DNA of 64,000 nt from Glycomyces luteolus (GTDB lineage Bacteria; Actinomycetota; Actinomycetes; Mycobacteriales; Micromonosporaceae), in assembly GCF_027622875.1 (NCBI RefSeq), contig NZ_JAPZVP010000017.1, positions 1-64,000 of the forward strand. The letters are read 5' to 3'. This document shows positions 42,476 to 50,596 of the stretch, in pieces. Made by a program: the position numbers and the translations under genes. Numbering within the stretch: position 1 is the first letter of the stretch; every line of letters begins with the position of its first letter. The notes under the pieces are model-generated. The model was not told where the DNA came from, did not search any database, and worked only from the letters and a program-made list of their open reading frames with translations.

Positions 42476-43602
42476 CGCTTGTCTCCCAACGGCAGTGAGG
42501 CGCGCAGCGTCCAGCCGCCGCCTGACTCCGGCCCAGCGCTCACGTCGCCGCCGAGCAGCGCCGCTCGCTCGGCCATGCCCTGCAGGCCGTGGCCGCCGTT
42601 CGAGCCCGGACGCGAGGGCGCGCCGTCGTCGCGCACGGCGATCCTCGCGGCGTCCGGTTCCACGGTGACCGCGACCTCGATGCGGGAGGCGTCGCGGGCG
42701 TGGCGGCGCGCGTTCGTGACGCCTTCCTGGGCGATCCGGAACAGGGTGGAGGCGACGACGACCGGCAGCTCCTCGGGCGCCTTGATCTGGACGGTGACCT
42801 TGGGCGGCCCCGGATCGGCGAGGCGTGCGAGCTCGGGCAGGCCCGCGGTCGGCGCGTAGTCGGCGGGCGCGCGAAGCGTCCGCACCAGCGAACGCATCTC
42901 CCCCAGCACCGCCTGCGCCTCGCGCTCGATCACGTCGAGCGACTCGGCCACCCGCTCCGCGTCCGCGCTCGCCACCTGCGCGCGGATCACGATCGCCGAG
43001 ACATGGTGCGCCACAGTGTCATGCAGATCGCGGGCCAAGGCCTCGCGCTCGCGCGCCCGCACCGAGTCGAGCAACCGCGCCCGCGCCTCCAGACGCTCGC
43101 GACGCAGCGCCCCGATCAGGCAGGCCCCGCCCATGAACGCGACCCCGGCGGCGATGTCCGCGATCGGATCCGAGCCGAGCGAACTCGAGCACACCAGCCC
43201 GACCGCGATGACGGCGCCGCCGACGAGCCGGTCCCGCCCTGAGCCCCAACGGAACAGGGCGTACGGCACGGTGAGGAACACGAACGTGGCGATCAGCGCG
43301 TTCGGCTCGATCCCGGCCGCGGAGTGCGCGAGCGCGAACGCCGCCGTCGAGCCGGTCAGGACGACCGCGCTCAAGAGCGGCCTCGTCCGCCGCCACAGCA
43401 GCACCGGCAGGATCGCGATCGTGGCGAGCACCGTCGCCGCCCGCCATTCGAGGTCGGGTCGCACCGCGCCTTCGAGGACGCCGATCGCGGCGATCGCGCC
43501 CGCGAGCACCGCGTCCCGCGTCCGCGGGCCGTCGGCGCCCGCGACGCGGGGCCTCGACCACGCGCCGCGCATCGTCCGCCGAAAGGCGCTCACGTCGATC
43601 AC
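42472..43602 (-). CDS. HisKA_3-type sensor histidine kinase
   Basis: 376 aa. About five N-terminal TM helices without a large extracellular loop, then the dimerisation helix with phospho-His in REALARDLHDTVAHHVSAI and an HATPase_c domain (ASTLFRIAQEGVTNARRHA, VRDDGAPSRPGSNGGHGLQGMAERAALLGG). GTG 43602 overlaps the DUF2306 stop as GTGA; an internal ATG 15 codons later is the alternative. Intramembrane-sensing kinases of this kind often respond to envelope-active antibiotics. Confidence 0.92.
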   Translation of the reverse strand: MIDVSAFRRTMRGAWSRPRVAGADGPRTRDAVLAGAIAAIGVLEGAVRPDLEWRAATVLATIAILPVLLWRRTRPLLSAVVLTGSTAAFALAHSAAGIEPNALIATFVFLTVPYALFRWGSGRDRLVGGAVIAVGLVCSSSLGSDPIADIAAGVAFMGGACLIGALRRERLEARARLLDSVRAREREALARDLHDTVAHHVSAIVIRAQVASADAERVAESLDVIEREAQAVLGEMRSLVRTLRAPADYAPTAGLPELARLADPGPPKVTVQIKAPEELPVVVASTLFRIAQEGVTNARRHARDASRIEVAVTVEPDAARIAVRDDGAPSRPGSNGGHGLQGMAERAALLGGDVSAGPESGGGWTLRASLPLGDKR

Positions 43603-44282
43603 GCGATCATCGTCGCAGGCCGGCGCGAGGCCGCGCGTCTGCGGGCGATGATCAACTCGGCGACGAGGGCGTTGATGATCCAGCCCGCGTCCATTTGGAG
43701 CAGCCGCGCGAGCTCGGTCGGCTCGCCGAAGAGGAGCAGCGGCGGACCCGAGGTGAGGACCTGCGTGCCCGCGCCCATCGCCAGCGCGTAGGCGCGGATC
43801 ATCCAGGACCCGTGGGCGAAGTAGTCGTGGCGCCGCACGGCGGCCACGCCGAGGAGGATGCAGGCGAGCATGGCCGCACCGATGACGTACCGGGAGACGG
43901 CGACGGCGCGGTCGTCGACGGCGGGCGTGTCGTAGAACGCGGTCATCCACAGCCCGGTTCCGGCGACGACGAGCCCGGCGGGCACCAGGAGGTAGCGGCC
44001 CGCGAAGCGGTGCCAGCCCGTGTGGCCGCGCCGCAGGCGCGGCAGGAACTGGAAGGCGCCCACGGTGGAGTAGAGGAGCGCGCCGGCGATGTGCAGCGCC
44101 ACCGGCAGGGGCATCTGCATGAAGCGGGCGTTGGCGGCCGTTTCCGGTGCGCCTGAGGCGATCTCGCCGATGCGGAAGGCTCCGGCGATGGAGGGCACGA
44201 GGGCGAGCAGCAGGAGTCCGGCGGCGATCGGCCACTCGCGGCGCGGGCGTCGGGTCTGGAGGTGCAGTTGAGGAGTGTCCAT
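43599..44282 (-). CDS. DUF2306 membrane protein
   Basis: 227 aa with about six TM helices. Conserved DUF2306 features HIAGALLYSTVGAFQFLPRLRRGHTGWHRFAGR and RRHDYFAHGSWMIRAYALAMGAGTQ. His-rich membrane family, possibly haem-binding; function unknown. First gene of the operon with the two-component system. Confidence 0.88.
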   Translation of the reverse strand: MDTPQLHLQTRRPRREWPIAAGLLLLALVPSIAGAFRIGEIASGAPETAANARFMQMPLPVALHIAGALLYSTVGAFQFLPRLRRGHTGWHRFAGRYLLVPAGLVVAGTGLWMTAFYDTPAVDDRAVAVSRYVIGAAMLACILLGVAAVRRHDYFAHGSWMIRAYALAMGAGTQVLTSGPPLLLFGEPTELARLLQMDAGWIINALVAELIIARRRAASRRPATMIA

Positions 44283-44697
44283 GACTCAATGCTGTGCGCG
44301 GCGGGGTCCGCGCCGCTTCAGCCATGTGGCCGAATGCGATCGGGAGGCGTGTCAGCATTTGCGCTCTTGGTCCTAAATGAGCGCACAAACTGTCGGTGGG
44401 CCCGTGCGTTCTCTTCGTGATGTGATACCCGACACGGCGATCTCGGACGGGTTTGTGCGCGCTCCCACGACGGAACGCTCCGGAGCTGCGACAACGGCGG
44501 CGCCGCGGCGCGAACCATCCGGTTGGACCAGTGGGACCCCAGTGGCGAATGTTCAACAAGGGATCAAACGATTTCTATGTGAATGGATCCATTTTCCACT
44601 GTCCTCGACAAGTGGATTAGAGCCGTTATGATTCTCCACAGGCCGCCTCACAAGGGACCCGGCACCCCTCGAAGCACCCTGAACGAAATGAGTCCCC
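44283..44697. other. 415-nt intergenic region upstream of the microcompartment operon
   Basis: Divergent region between the two-component operon and the BMC operon. GC content drops toward the BMC genes. It contains the palindrome AATGGATCCATT (44582-44593), a TCCACT/AGTGGA dyad and a promoter candidate near 44605-44632, plus two direct CCAGTGG copies around 44527-44545. No coding sequence is supported. Confidence 0.6.
44595..44632 (+). promoter_or_regulatory. promoter and operator of the microcompartment operon
   Basis: -35 TCGACA (44605-44610), 16-nt spacer, -10 TATGAT (44627-44632); 5' leader about 60 nt. The -35 is bracketed by inverted repeats TCCACT (44595-44600) and AGTGGA (44611-44616), an operator-like arrangement. 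Confidence 0.5.
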
Positions 44698-44949
44698 ATG
44701 AGGATAGGGACGGTCAAACGATCGCTGGTGGCCACCACCCGGGATCCGAGACTCGGCTCGTCGAGCATTCTGGAAGTCGAAATCGACGGCACTCGCATTG
44801 CGGCATTGGACAACCTCAGCACGCATGTCGGACAAGAAGTCCTCATCCTGACCGGATGTGCGGCACAAACCCTTGCAAGCGACATGGACAGGGTCGCCGA
44901 TGCAGTGATCGTGGCGATCGTCGACAGCGGAACCAAACCTCTGGAATGA
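44698..44949 (+). CDS. BMC-P pentameric shell vertex protein (EutN/CcmL family)
   Basis: 83 aa, the normal length of EutN/CcmL proteins. It opens with MRIGTVKRSLVATTRDPRL (the family's G-x-V-x-G/S-x-x-V-A-T-x-K pattern), then ILEVEIDG, VGQEVLILTGCAAQ and DRVADAVIVAIVDSG (A-V-D-A-A-I-V-A-I-V-D in relatives). Such proteins cap the twelve vertices of bacterial microcompartments. The SD is weak (GAAATGAG), and it overlaps the next gene by 4 nt. First gene of a 14-gene operon. Base composition is slightly less GC-rich than the enzymes downstream. Confidence 0.9.
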   Translation: MRIGTVKRSLVATTRDPRLGSSSILEVEIDGTRIAALDNLSTHVGQEVLILTGCAAQTLASDMDRVADAVIVAIVDSGTKPLE

Positions 44950-45233
44950 ACGTACAAGCAGGTCATAAGGCCATGGTTGTGGCCACCTCATTTGGATTCA
45001 CCTCGATCTTCACGATCGTCGACCTACTCGCGAAGCATCTTGGAATGGTCGGCGCCACCATCACCTCGGAAAGAGGCGGCGGGCGCGTCATCGCCATCTG
45101 GCACTGCTCCGCGGATATCGCCTCGGAAGCGCGGCTCTGCCGTGCCCGCATAGCGAACGAGATCAATCATCCGTTTGAACTTGAAATCTTCCTCAATGCC
45201 ACCGGCCGCGAATCGGAAACGTTCGGCGACTGA
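44946..45233 (+). CDS. divergent BMC-domain-like protein
   Basis: 95 aa. Not matched by a clear sequence motif, but its secondary-structure order follows a BMC domain: strand AMVVATS, helix FTSIFTIVDLLAKHLGM, strand VGATITSERG, a Gly-rich turn, strand GRVIAIWHC, helix IASEARLCRARIANEI, strand FELEIFLNA. Aligned to the BMC-H product at 45252-45530, VDLLAKHLGMVGATITSERGG lies over [20 protein letters not shown]. The pore loop would be SERGGG instead of EKIGS. It overlaps the BMC-P stop (ATGA) and precedes BMC-H by 18 nt. Either a second shell hexamer/trimer or an adaptor; alternative: unrelated small alpha/beta protein. Confidence 0.55.
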   Translation: MNVQAGHKAMVVATSFGFTSIFTIVDLLAKHLGMVGATITSERGGGRVIAIWHCSADIASEARLCRARIANEINHPFELEIFLNATGRESETFGD

Positions 45234-45251
45234 ACAGAAAGGGAACTCTCA

Positions 45252-45530
45252 ATGAACACCGCACTGGGACTACTCGAGACCAAAGGACTGATTCCGGCGA
45301 TAGCGGGAGCGGATGCAATGGTGAAAGCCGCGACCGTCGAGGTCGCTTCAGTGGAGAAGATCGGGTCCGCGTTCGTCACCGTCCTCATTCGCGGCGACGT
45401 CGCCGCCGTCAAGGCCGCCATCGAATCCGGCGTCGAGGCCGCGAGCCGCCACGGCGAGGTCATCAGTACCAACGTCATCCCCCGGCCCCACGACGAGGTC
45501 GTGCGCGCCTTCGGCCTCGCCGGCGAATAG
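45252..45530 (+). CDS. BMC-H hexameric shell protein (PduA/EutM-like)
   Basis: 92 aa canonical BMC domain: [58 protein letters not shown] and the C-terminal [14 protein letters not shown]. The pore loop KIGS is identical to that of PduA, which favours passage of small polar or alcohol-type molecules. AAAGGGAA provides the SD. With the BMC-P protein this is sufficient in principle for a minimal icosahedral shell. No BMC-T gene lies in the window. Confidence 0.95.
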   Translation: MNTALGLLETKGLIPAIAGADAMVKAATVEVASVEKIGSAFVTVLIRGDVAAVKAAIESGVEAASRHGEVISTNVIPRPHDEVVRAFGLAGE

Positions 45531-45542
45531 AGGACCGCACCG

Positions 45543-47171
45543 ATGACCGCCCCGCGCTACTGGTACAACATCGCCGCCGACCATCCCGAGCTCGCCGAGG
45601 ACTACCTCGATCCCGCCACCGGCCGGGCGCTGAAGGCCGAGGACCTCGCCGACGTCTTCCCGCCCGAACTCGCCGAGCAGGAATTCGACCACGACCGCAC
45701 GTGGATTCCGATCCCCGAGCCGGTCCGCGAGGCCTACTCGCGGTGGCGCCCCTCGCCGCTGCGGCGGGCCAGGGGGCTCGAGCGGGCCCTCGGCACCAAG
45801 TGCCGCCTGTACTACAAGTACGAGGGCGGGTCCCCGATCGGCAGCCACAAGGCGAACTCCGGTGTCGCCCAAGCCCACTACGCCAAGCGAGCTGGGGCGC
45901 GGCGGGTCGTGGCCGAGACCGGGGCGGGCCAGTGGGGCACCGCGATCAGCATGGGCTCGGCGTTCCAGGAGCTCGACTGCGAAGTCTTCATGGTGCGCAA
46001 CAGCTTCGACTCGAAGCCCGGCAGGCGCCTGTACATGGAGACCTTCGGCTCCACCGTCCACGCCAGCCCGAGCCCACTGACGTCCGTGGGCAAGGAGGCG
46101 CTGCGCGCCGACCCCGACTCCCCCGGCAGCCTCGGCCTCGCCATCGCCGAGGCGGTGGAGAGCGCCAAAGAGGACCGCCGCACCTTCTACAGCCTCGGGT
46201 CGGCGTTCAACTTCGTGTGCATGCACCAGACCGTGATCGGGCTCGAACTCGCCGGGCAGCTGGCCGAAGCCGATGTGGAGCCGGACCTGCTCATCTCCTG
46301 CATCGGTGGCGGCAGCAGCTTCGCGGGGCTGGTCTTCCCGTTCTTCGGCATGGGCGCCAAGGGACGCAAGCAGCCGAAATTCCTCGCCGTCGAGTCCAAC
46401 GCGGTGCCCACCGTCACCGCGGGCGAGTTCGCTTACGACCACGGCGATTCGGCCAAGCTCACGCCGCTGGTGCGCATGTACACCCTCGGCCACCGCTTCT
46501 CGCCTCCCGGCATCCACGCCGGGGGCCTGCGCTACCACGGGCTCTCCCCGCAGGTCTCGAAGTTCATCCACGACGGGCACGGCTCGGCCGTCGCCATCCC
46601 GCAGATCGAGGTGTTCGAGGCCGCCCTCAAGTTCACCAGGAGCGAGGGCATCATCCCCGCTCCCGAAGCGGCGCACTCGGTCGCGGCGGCGATTCGCACC
46701 GCCACCGAACACCGCGGCGAGGAGCTGGACATCGTCTTCCTCCTCACCGGCCACGGCCACTTCGACATGACCGCGTACGGGACGTACATCGGCGGCGGCA
46801 TGGAGGAGTCGGCGACGCCGACCGAGACGATCTCGGCGTCGCTTCGCGAGTCCATCGGGGGCATCGACAGGCCTGAGCCGCAGCAGGTGTCGAAACCCGT
46901 CGCCTCCGGGAAGGGCAGCGACTCCTTCCAGGAGTGGTGGCGGCGGCACTTCGACGGCGCCGCAACGCCGGCAACGGCCGAAGCGAAACCCGCGCCCGCC
47001 GCGCCGAAAGGCGCCGCCGACCTGAGCGGGCACGCGGTCGTCACCACGCGGACGCTCGGCGACCTCGCGGCCGACGCCACCGAGGTGCGCCTGGCCGCGG
47101 GCGCGGTGGTCACGCCGCTGGCGCAGGACGAACTGTCGCGCAGGTCCATCAGGATCGTCCGGAACTCATGA
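45543..47171 (+). CDS. TrpB2-like PLP enzyme with C-terminal EutQ-N-like module
   Basis: 542 aa. Residues about 1-440 are a TrpB2-type tryptophan synthase beta subunit: RPSPLRRARGLERAL, PLP Lys in GSPIGSHKANSG, ETGAGQWGTAISMGSA, phosphate-binding IGGGSSFAG, GGLRYHG, GHGHFD. Such enzymes couple a nucleophile (indole in TrpB) to dehydroalanine from serine. No trpA is present. After a linker (about 470-494, Ala/Pro/Lys rich), the last 48 residues (VVTTRTLGDLAAD, AAGAVVTPLAQDEL, IRIVR) resemble the EutQ N-terminal module (LITANDIREA..., IITPEAREVAELLGV) that recurs in microcompartment proteins. This is direct physical evidence linking the enzyme to the shell genes 12 nt upstream. Confidence 0.85.
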   Translation: MTAPRYWYNIAADHPELAEDYLDPATGRALKAEDLADVFPPELAEQEFDHDRTWIPIPEPVREAYSRWRPSPLRRARGLERALGTKCRLYYKYEGGSPIGSHKANSGVAQAHYAKRAGARRVVAETGAGQWGTAISMGSAFQELDCEVFMVRNSFDSKPGRRLYMETFGSTVHASPSPLTSVGKEALRADPDSPGSLGLAIAEAVESAKEDRRTFYSLGSAFNFVCMHQTVIGLELAGQLAEADVEPDLLISCIGGGSSFAGLVFPFFGMGAKGRKQPKFLAVESNAVPTVTAGEFAYDHGDSAKLTPLVRMYTLGHRFSPPGIHAGGLRYHGLSPQVSKFIHDGHGSAVAIPQIEVFEAALKFTRSEGIIPAPEAAHSVAAAIRTATEHRGEELDIVFLLTGHGHFDMTAYGTYIGGGMEESATPTETISASLRESIGGIDRPEPQQVSKPVASGKGSDSFQEWWRRHFDGAATPATAEAKPAPAAPKGAADLSGHAVVTTRTLGDLAADATEVRLAAGAVVTPLAQDELSRRSIRIVRNS

Positions 47172-47187
47172 TGCCGGAGCACACAGC

Positions 47188-48627
47188 ATGAAGGCTGAGG
47201 AGATCGAGGACCTGCGCTCCGCGCTTGAGTTCCTCACCGTGAACGGCGAGGCCCCGACGGTGGTCGAGGAGCCGCTGTCACCGGTCCACGAGATCGCCGC
47301 CCACCACGCGGCGGCCGGCGGCGGCGTGCCCTCGCAGCACAACCTCGCCGACGCCCGCCCGACCATCTACTCGAATCCGGTCGGCTTCGACGTCCCGGTC
47401 GTCATGGGCGTCCACGGGAGGCGCGCCGACTGCGCGGCCATGATCGGGATGGCACCCGAGCGGATCGCGCTCGACCTTGCGGCGCATGTCAACGCGGACC
47501 ACCCGCCGGCCAGGGTCCAGGGGCCGCCGCCGTGCCAGGAGGTCGTCCTCGACGGCCCCGACCTGGACGTGCGCCGCGTCATCCCGGCACTGACGCACAC
47601 GCCGCAGGACGCCGGGCCGTACATCACGATGGGCCTGATGTACGCCGTCGACGAGGAGACCGGCGAGCAGGACGTCACCATCCACCGGCTCTGCCTGCAA
47701 GGACCGAACACGCTGAGCGCGTACTTCGTGCCCGGCAGGCACATCGACCGGCTCCGCCGCCGCGCCGTCGAGCGCGGCGGACGCCTGCCGATCACCATCA
47801 GCATCGGGCTCGACCCGGCGATCTACCTGGTCGCGGCCTTCACCTACCCGACGACCCCGTTCGGCTTCAACGAACTCAACGTCGCCGGGTCGATCCGCGG
47901 CCGCGGCGTCCCGGTCTGCGAGGCGGCCACTGTGCCGGGCCTGGCGATCGCGAACGCCGAGATCGTCATCGAGGGCTACCTCTCGGACACGATGATGCGC
48001 GAGCACCCCACGGACGATGAGGGCGGCTCGCTCCCCGAGTTCCTGGGCTACCAGGGATCGGCGCAGTCCGCACTGCCACGAGTGGAGGTCACGGCGGTCA
48101 CGCACCGGCGCAACCCGCTGTACCAGTGCCTGCTCGGCCCCGGCAGCGAGCAGTCGAACATCCTGGCCCTGCCGACCGAGGCGAGCCTCTACCAGTCGCT
48201 CACGGCCGGGGTGACCGGATCGCTGGTCAACTGCCACTGCCCGCACCACGGCGGCGGAAAGCTCTCGGCCGTCCTCCAGTTCGACAAGACCGGCCCGGTC
48301 GACGACGCGACCGCCCGGCAGGCCGGGCTCGCCGCGTTCGCGGCCTTCCACGAGCTCAAGCACGTCTACCTGGTCGACCGGGACGTGGACCTGTTCAGCG
48401 AGCAGGACGTGCTGTGGGCGATGACGACCCGGTTCCAGGCCGACACGTCGCTGATCTCCGTGCCGTTCCTCAACGGGCACCCGCTCGACCCGTCCCAGAA
48501 CCCGCAGTTCAACCCGGCCAACCGGCACGTCGGCACCACCACCAAGGCGGTGTTCGACTGCACCGCGCCGTTCGAGATGCGCCGGCGGTTCCGCCGCGCC
48601 GACTTCCTGGGAGGTGGGGCGTCATGA
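47188..48627 (+). CDS. UbiD-family prenyl-FMN-dependent decarboxylase
   Basis: 479 aa. UbiD fold: N-terminal domain, prFMN-binding region (PYITMGLMYAVDEETGEQDVTIHRL), the acidic catalytic pair in AIANAEIVIEGYL, and the C-terminal domain with MTTRFQADTSLISVPFLNGHPLDPSQ. It would add or remove a carboxyl group on an aromatic or alpha,beta-unsaturated acid. Its cofactor-maker UbiX is in the same operon. Given the 3-amino-4-hydroxybenzoate-type genes downstream, decarboxylation to 2-aminophenol is a reasonable hypothesis. It is not for ubiquinone, which actinomycetes lack. 16 nt after TrpB2; GGAG SD. Confidence 0.88.
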   Translation: MKAEEIEDLRSALEFLTVNGEAPTVVEEPLSPVHEIAAHHAAAGGGVPSQHNLADARPTIYSNPVGFDVPVVMGVHGRRADCAAMIGMAPERIALDLAAHVNADHPPARVQGPPPCQEVVLDGPDLDVRRVIPALTHTPQDAGPYITMGLMYAVDEETGEQDVTIHRLCLQGPNTLSAYFVPGRHIDRLRRRAVERGGRLPITISIGLDPAIYLVAAFTYPTTPFGFNELNVAGSIRGRGVPVCEAATVPGLAIANAEIVIEGYLSDTMMREHPTDDEGGSLPEFLGYQGSAQSALPRVEVTAVTHRRNPLYQCLLGPGSEQSNILALPTEASLYQSLTAGVTGSLVNCHCPHHGGGKLSAVLQFDKTGPVDDATARQAGLAAFAAFHELKHVYLVDRDVDLFSEQDVLWAMTTRFQADTSLISVPFLNGHPLDPSQNPQFNPANRHVGTTTKAVFDCTAPFEMRRRFRRADFLGGGAS

Positions 48628-49628
48628 CCCGTCCACCGGCGGCCGTGGCGACCTTCGGCCAGCTCGCCGACCTCCAGGCCAAGATGGGCCACGGCATCGC
48701 CCGCTTCTGCGAGCACATCGTGGCCGTCATCGACGCCGCGCACGCGGGCAAGCGCGCAGACCAGGTAGTGCCCTACATCGGACGGCCGATTCCCGTGGTC
48801 GCCGGCCTGGACGAGGCCTGCGCTCTCGGCGCGGAAGAAGTCGTCCTGGGCGGCTCGCCCCCCGGCGGCGGGTCGACCGCGGCCGTGTTCCCGTTCGTGC
48901 GGGACGTGCTCGACCGCGGCATGTGGCTCGTCAGCGGCCTGCACGAGCGCCTCGCCGACCGGTTCCCGAGCGCCGAACGGCTCATCGACCTCCGCCATCT
49001 GCCCGTTGAAGACCGGATCGGGTCGGGCAAGGCGGCCGAACTCGAGGCCTCCGTGCTGCTCACGGTCGGATCCGACTGCGCCTCAGGCAAGATGACCACC
49101 GTCCTCGAAATCGAGCGGATGCTCCGCGGCCGCCGCCGCACAGCGGTCGTGGCCACCGGCCAGACCGGCATGTACATCACCGGATCTGGCCGGGCGGTCG
49201 ACGCGGTCAAGGCCGACTTCCTCGCGGGAGTGGTCGAGCACGAGGTCATGAAGGCCGCCGAGGCCGACCTGATCCTCGTCGAAGGCCAGGGCTCGCTGTT
49301 CCACCCCGCGTACTCGGGGGTCGCCCTCGGTCTGATGCACGGCGCCGCACCCGACAAGCTCGTGTTCTGCCACGACCTGAGCCGCACCCGCCTCGCCTAC
49401 TTCGGGCAGGCCATCGGCGACCTGGGCGAGCAGATCGCGCTGACGCAGGCGCTGGCCGCGCGCCTGCGACCGGCCGAGGTCGTCGCCGTGAGCGTCATGT
49501 TCGACGCCGACCTCCGCATCGACGAGGCCCGTCGGCACATGGCCAGGATCGAATCCGATCTCGGCCTGCCCGTGGTCAGCCCGCGGCTGGGACTCGAGCC
49601 GCTCGCCGATCGGCTGGTGGCCCGATGA
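48624..49628 (+). CDS. DUF1611 P-loop protein (DgcN-like)
   Basis: 334 aa. N-terminal Rossmann-like domain (GKRADQVVPYIGRPIPVV) and a P-loop domain with VGSDCASGKMTT, VATGQTGMYITG, VDFLAG-type and VEGQGSLFHPAYSGVAL motifs, exactly the DUF1611 layout. A DUF1611 protein, DgcN, was described as a D-glutamate N-acetyltransferase acting with the enolase-superfamily racemase DgcA; here too the next gene encodes a dipeptide-epimerase-like enolase-superfamily protein, overlapping by 4 nt. In this operon the pair more likely acylates and epimerises a non-proteinogenic amino acid. Start overlaps UbiD stop (ATGA). Confidence 0.85.
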   Translation: MTRPPAAVATFGQLADLQAKMGHGIARFCEHIVAVIDAAHAGKRADQVVPYIGRPIPVVAGLDEACALGAEEVVLGGSPPGGGSTAAVFPFVRDVLDRGMWLVSGLHERLADRFPSAERLIDLRHLPVEDRIGSGKAAELEASVLLTVGSDCASGKMTTVLEIERMLRGRRRTAVVATGQTGMYITGSGRAVDAVKADFLAGVVEHEVMKAAEADLILVEGQGSLFHPAYSGVALGLMHGAAPDKLVFCHDLSRTRLAYFGQAIGDLGEQIALTQALAARLRPAEVVAVSVMFDADLRIDEARRHMARIESDLGLPVVSPRLGLEPLADRLVAR

Positions 49629-50596
49629 AGCTGACCTGCGAGAGCGAAGACCGCGGCCTGCTGTTCCCGCTCGCCGTGTCGCACACCGTGGTCCGGGAGG
49701 TGCGCGTGCACCGCTTCGTCTACACGGGAGCCGGGACGCGCGGCTGGTCCGAGGTCGCCACCGGCCCTTGGGCGCCCGTCTCGGCGAACGCGATGCGCGA
49801 AGCCGCCGACCAGATCGCTGAAGCGGTGGAGGACCGGAACGTCGCCGACGCCGACGACCTCGCGGACTTCCTCGCCCCCTACTACGGGAAACTGCCGACG
49901 GCGGCCACGCTCGGCGTCGAGATGGCGGTCCTGGACGCGCTCGCCACGGCCGCGAACGAGCCGCTGTGGTCATACCTCGGCCTGCCGCGACCGGACGGCG
50001 CCCCGCTGTTCACCACTGTGGACCTGCTCGACACCGACAGGCCTTGGACGCACACGCCGGGCCGCTACAAGGTCAAGCTCGGCGGACCCGACGACGCCGC
50101 GATCATCGCTTCGTGCCGCGGCACCGGCAGCCGGTTCCTCTTCGACGTCAACAGCGGCTGGGACCTCGCCGAGTACGATGCGCTCGCCCCGGCGCTGCGC
50201 GAATGCGATCCGATCGGCGTCGAAGACCCGGTCCGGTCCCTGGAGGCGATCGTTCCCCGCCGCGCGCAGTGGCGGCGCGACCGGATCTTCCTCGACGAGT
50301 CGGTGCGCGACACCGACGCCGTCCGCCGCCACGGCGACGCGGCCGCCGGGATCAACTTCAAACTGCTCAAGTTCGGCGGCCTCCTGCCCGTCCTCGACGG
50401 CATCCGGATCGCGCGGGCCGCCGGAGCCGAGATCGGCATCGGCTGCTTCATCGAACCCGAGCGGTCCATCGCCTACGCGGGAGCCCTCACCGGCCTCGCC
50501 GACCACGTCGACCTCGACGGCGACCGCTGGCTCACCGGGGCCGAGCGGTCCCGCCTCCGGCTCGACGACGGACCCGGCATCGGGAGGACGGCATGA
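49625..50596 (+). CDS. enolase-superfamily epimerase (dipeptide epimerase/DgcA-like)
   Basis: 323 aa, mandelate racemase/muconate-lactonising group. Catalytic Lys in YKVKLGG, metal ligands Asp (FDVNSGW), Glu (GVEDP), Asp (FLDESV), second catalytic Lys in NFKLLKFGG, and GCFIEPERS, as in L-Ala-D/L-Glu epimerases. It should abstract the alpha proton of an N-acylated amino acid. The tight coupling with the DUF1611 gene matches the DgcN-DgcA gene pair known from D-glutamate catabolism. Confidence 0.85.
   Translation: MKLTCESEDRGLLFPLAVSHTVVREVRVHRFVYTGAGTRGWSEVATGPWAPVSANAMREAADQIAEAVEDRNVADADDLADFLAPYYGKLPTAATLGVEMAVLDALATAANEPLWSYLGLPRPDGAPLFTTVDLLDTDRPWTHTPGRYKVKLGGPDDAAIIASCRGTGSRFLFDVNSGWDLAEYDALAPALRECDPIGVEDPVRSLEAIVPRRAQWRRDRIFLDESVRDTDAVRRHGDAAAGINFKLLKFGGLLPVLDGIRIARAAGAEIGIGCFIEPERSIAYAGALTGLADHVDLDGDRWLTGAERSRLRLDDGPGIGRTA

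Noticed and set aside
44946-45233. annotating the small protein as a canonical BMC-H paralogue
   Set aside because: Canonical motifs are missing; only the secondary-structure order supports a BMC fold, so it is listed as BMC-like.
45543-47171. TrpB2 as the housekeeping tryptophan synthase beta subunit
   Set aside because: No trpA or other trp genes; it is embedded in the BMC operon and carries an extra C-terminal module.
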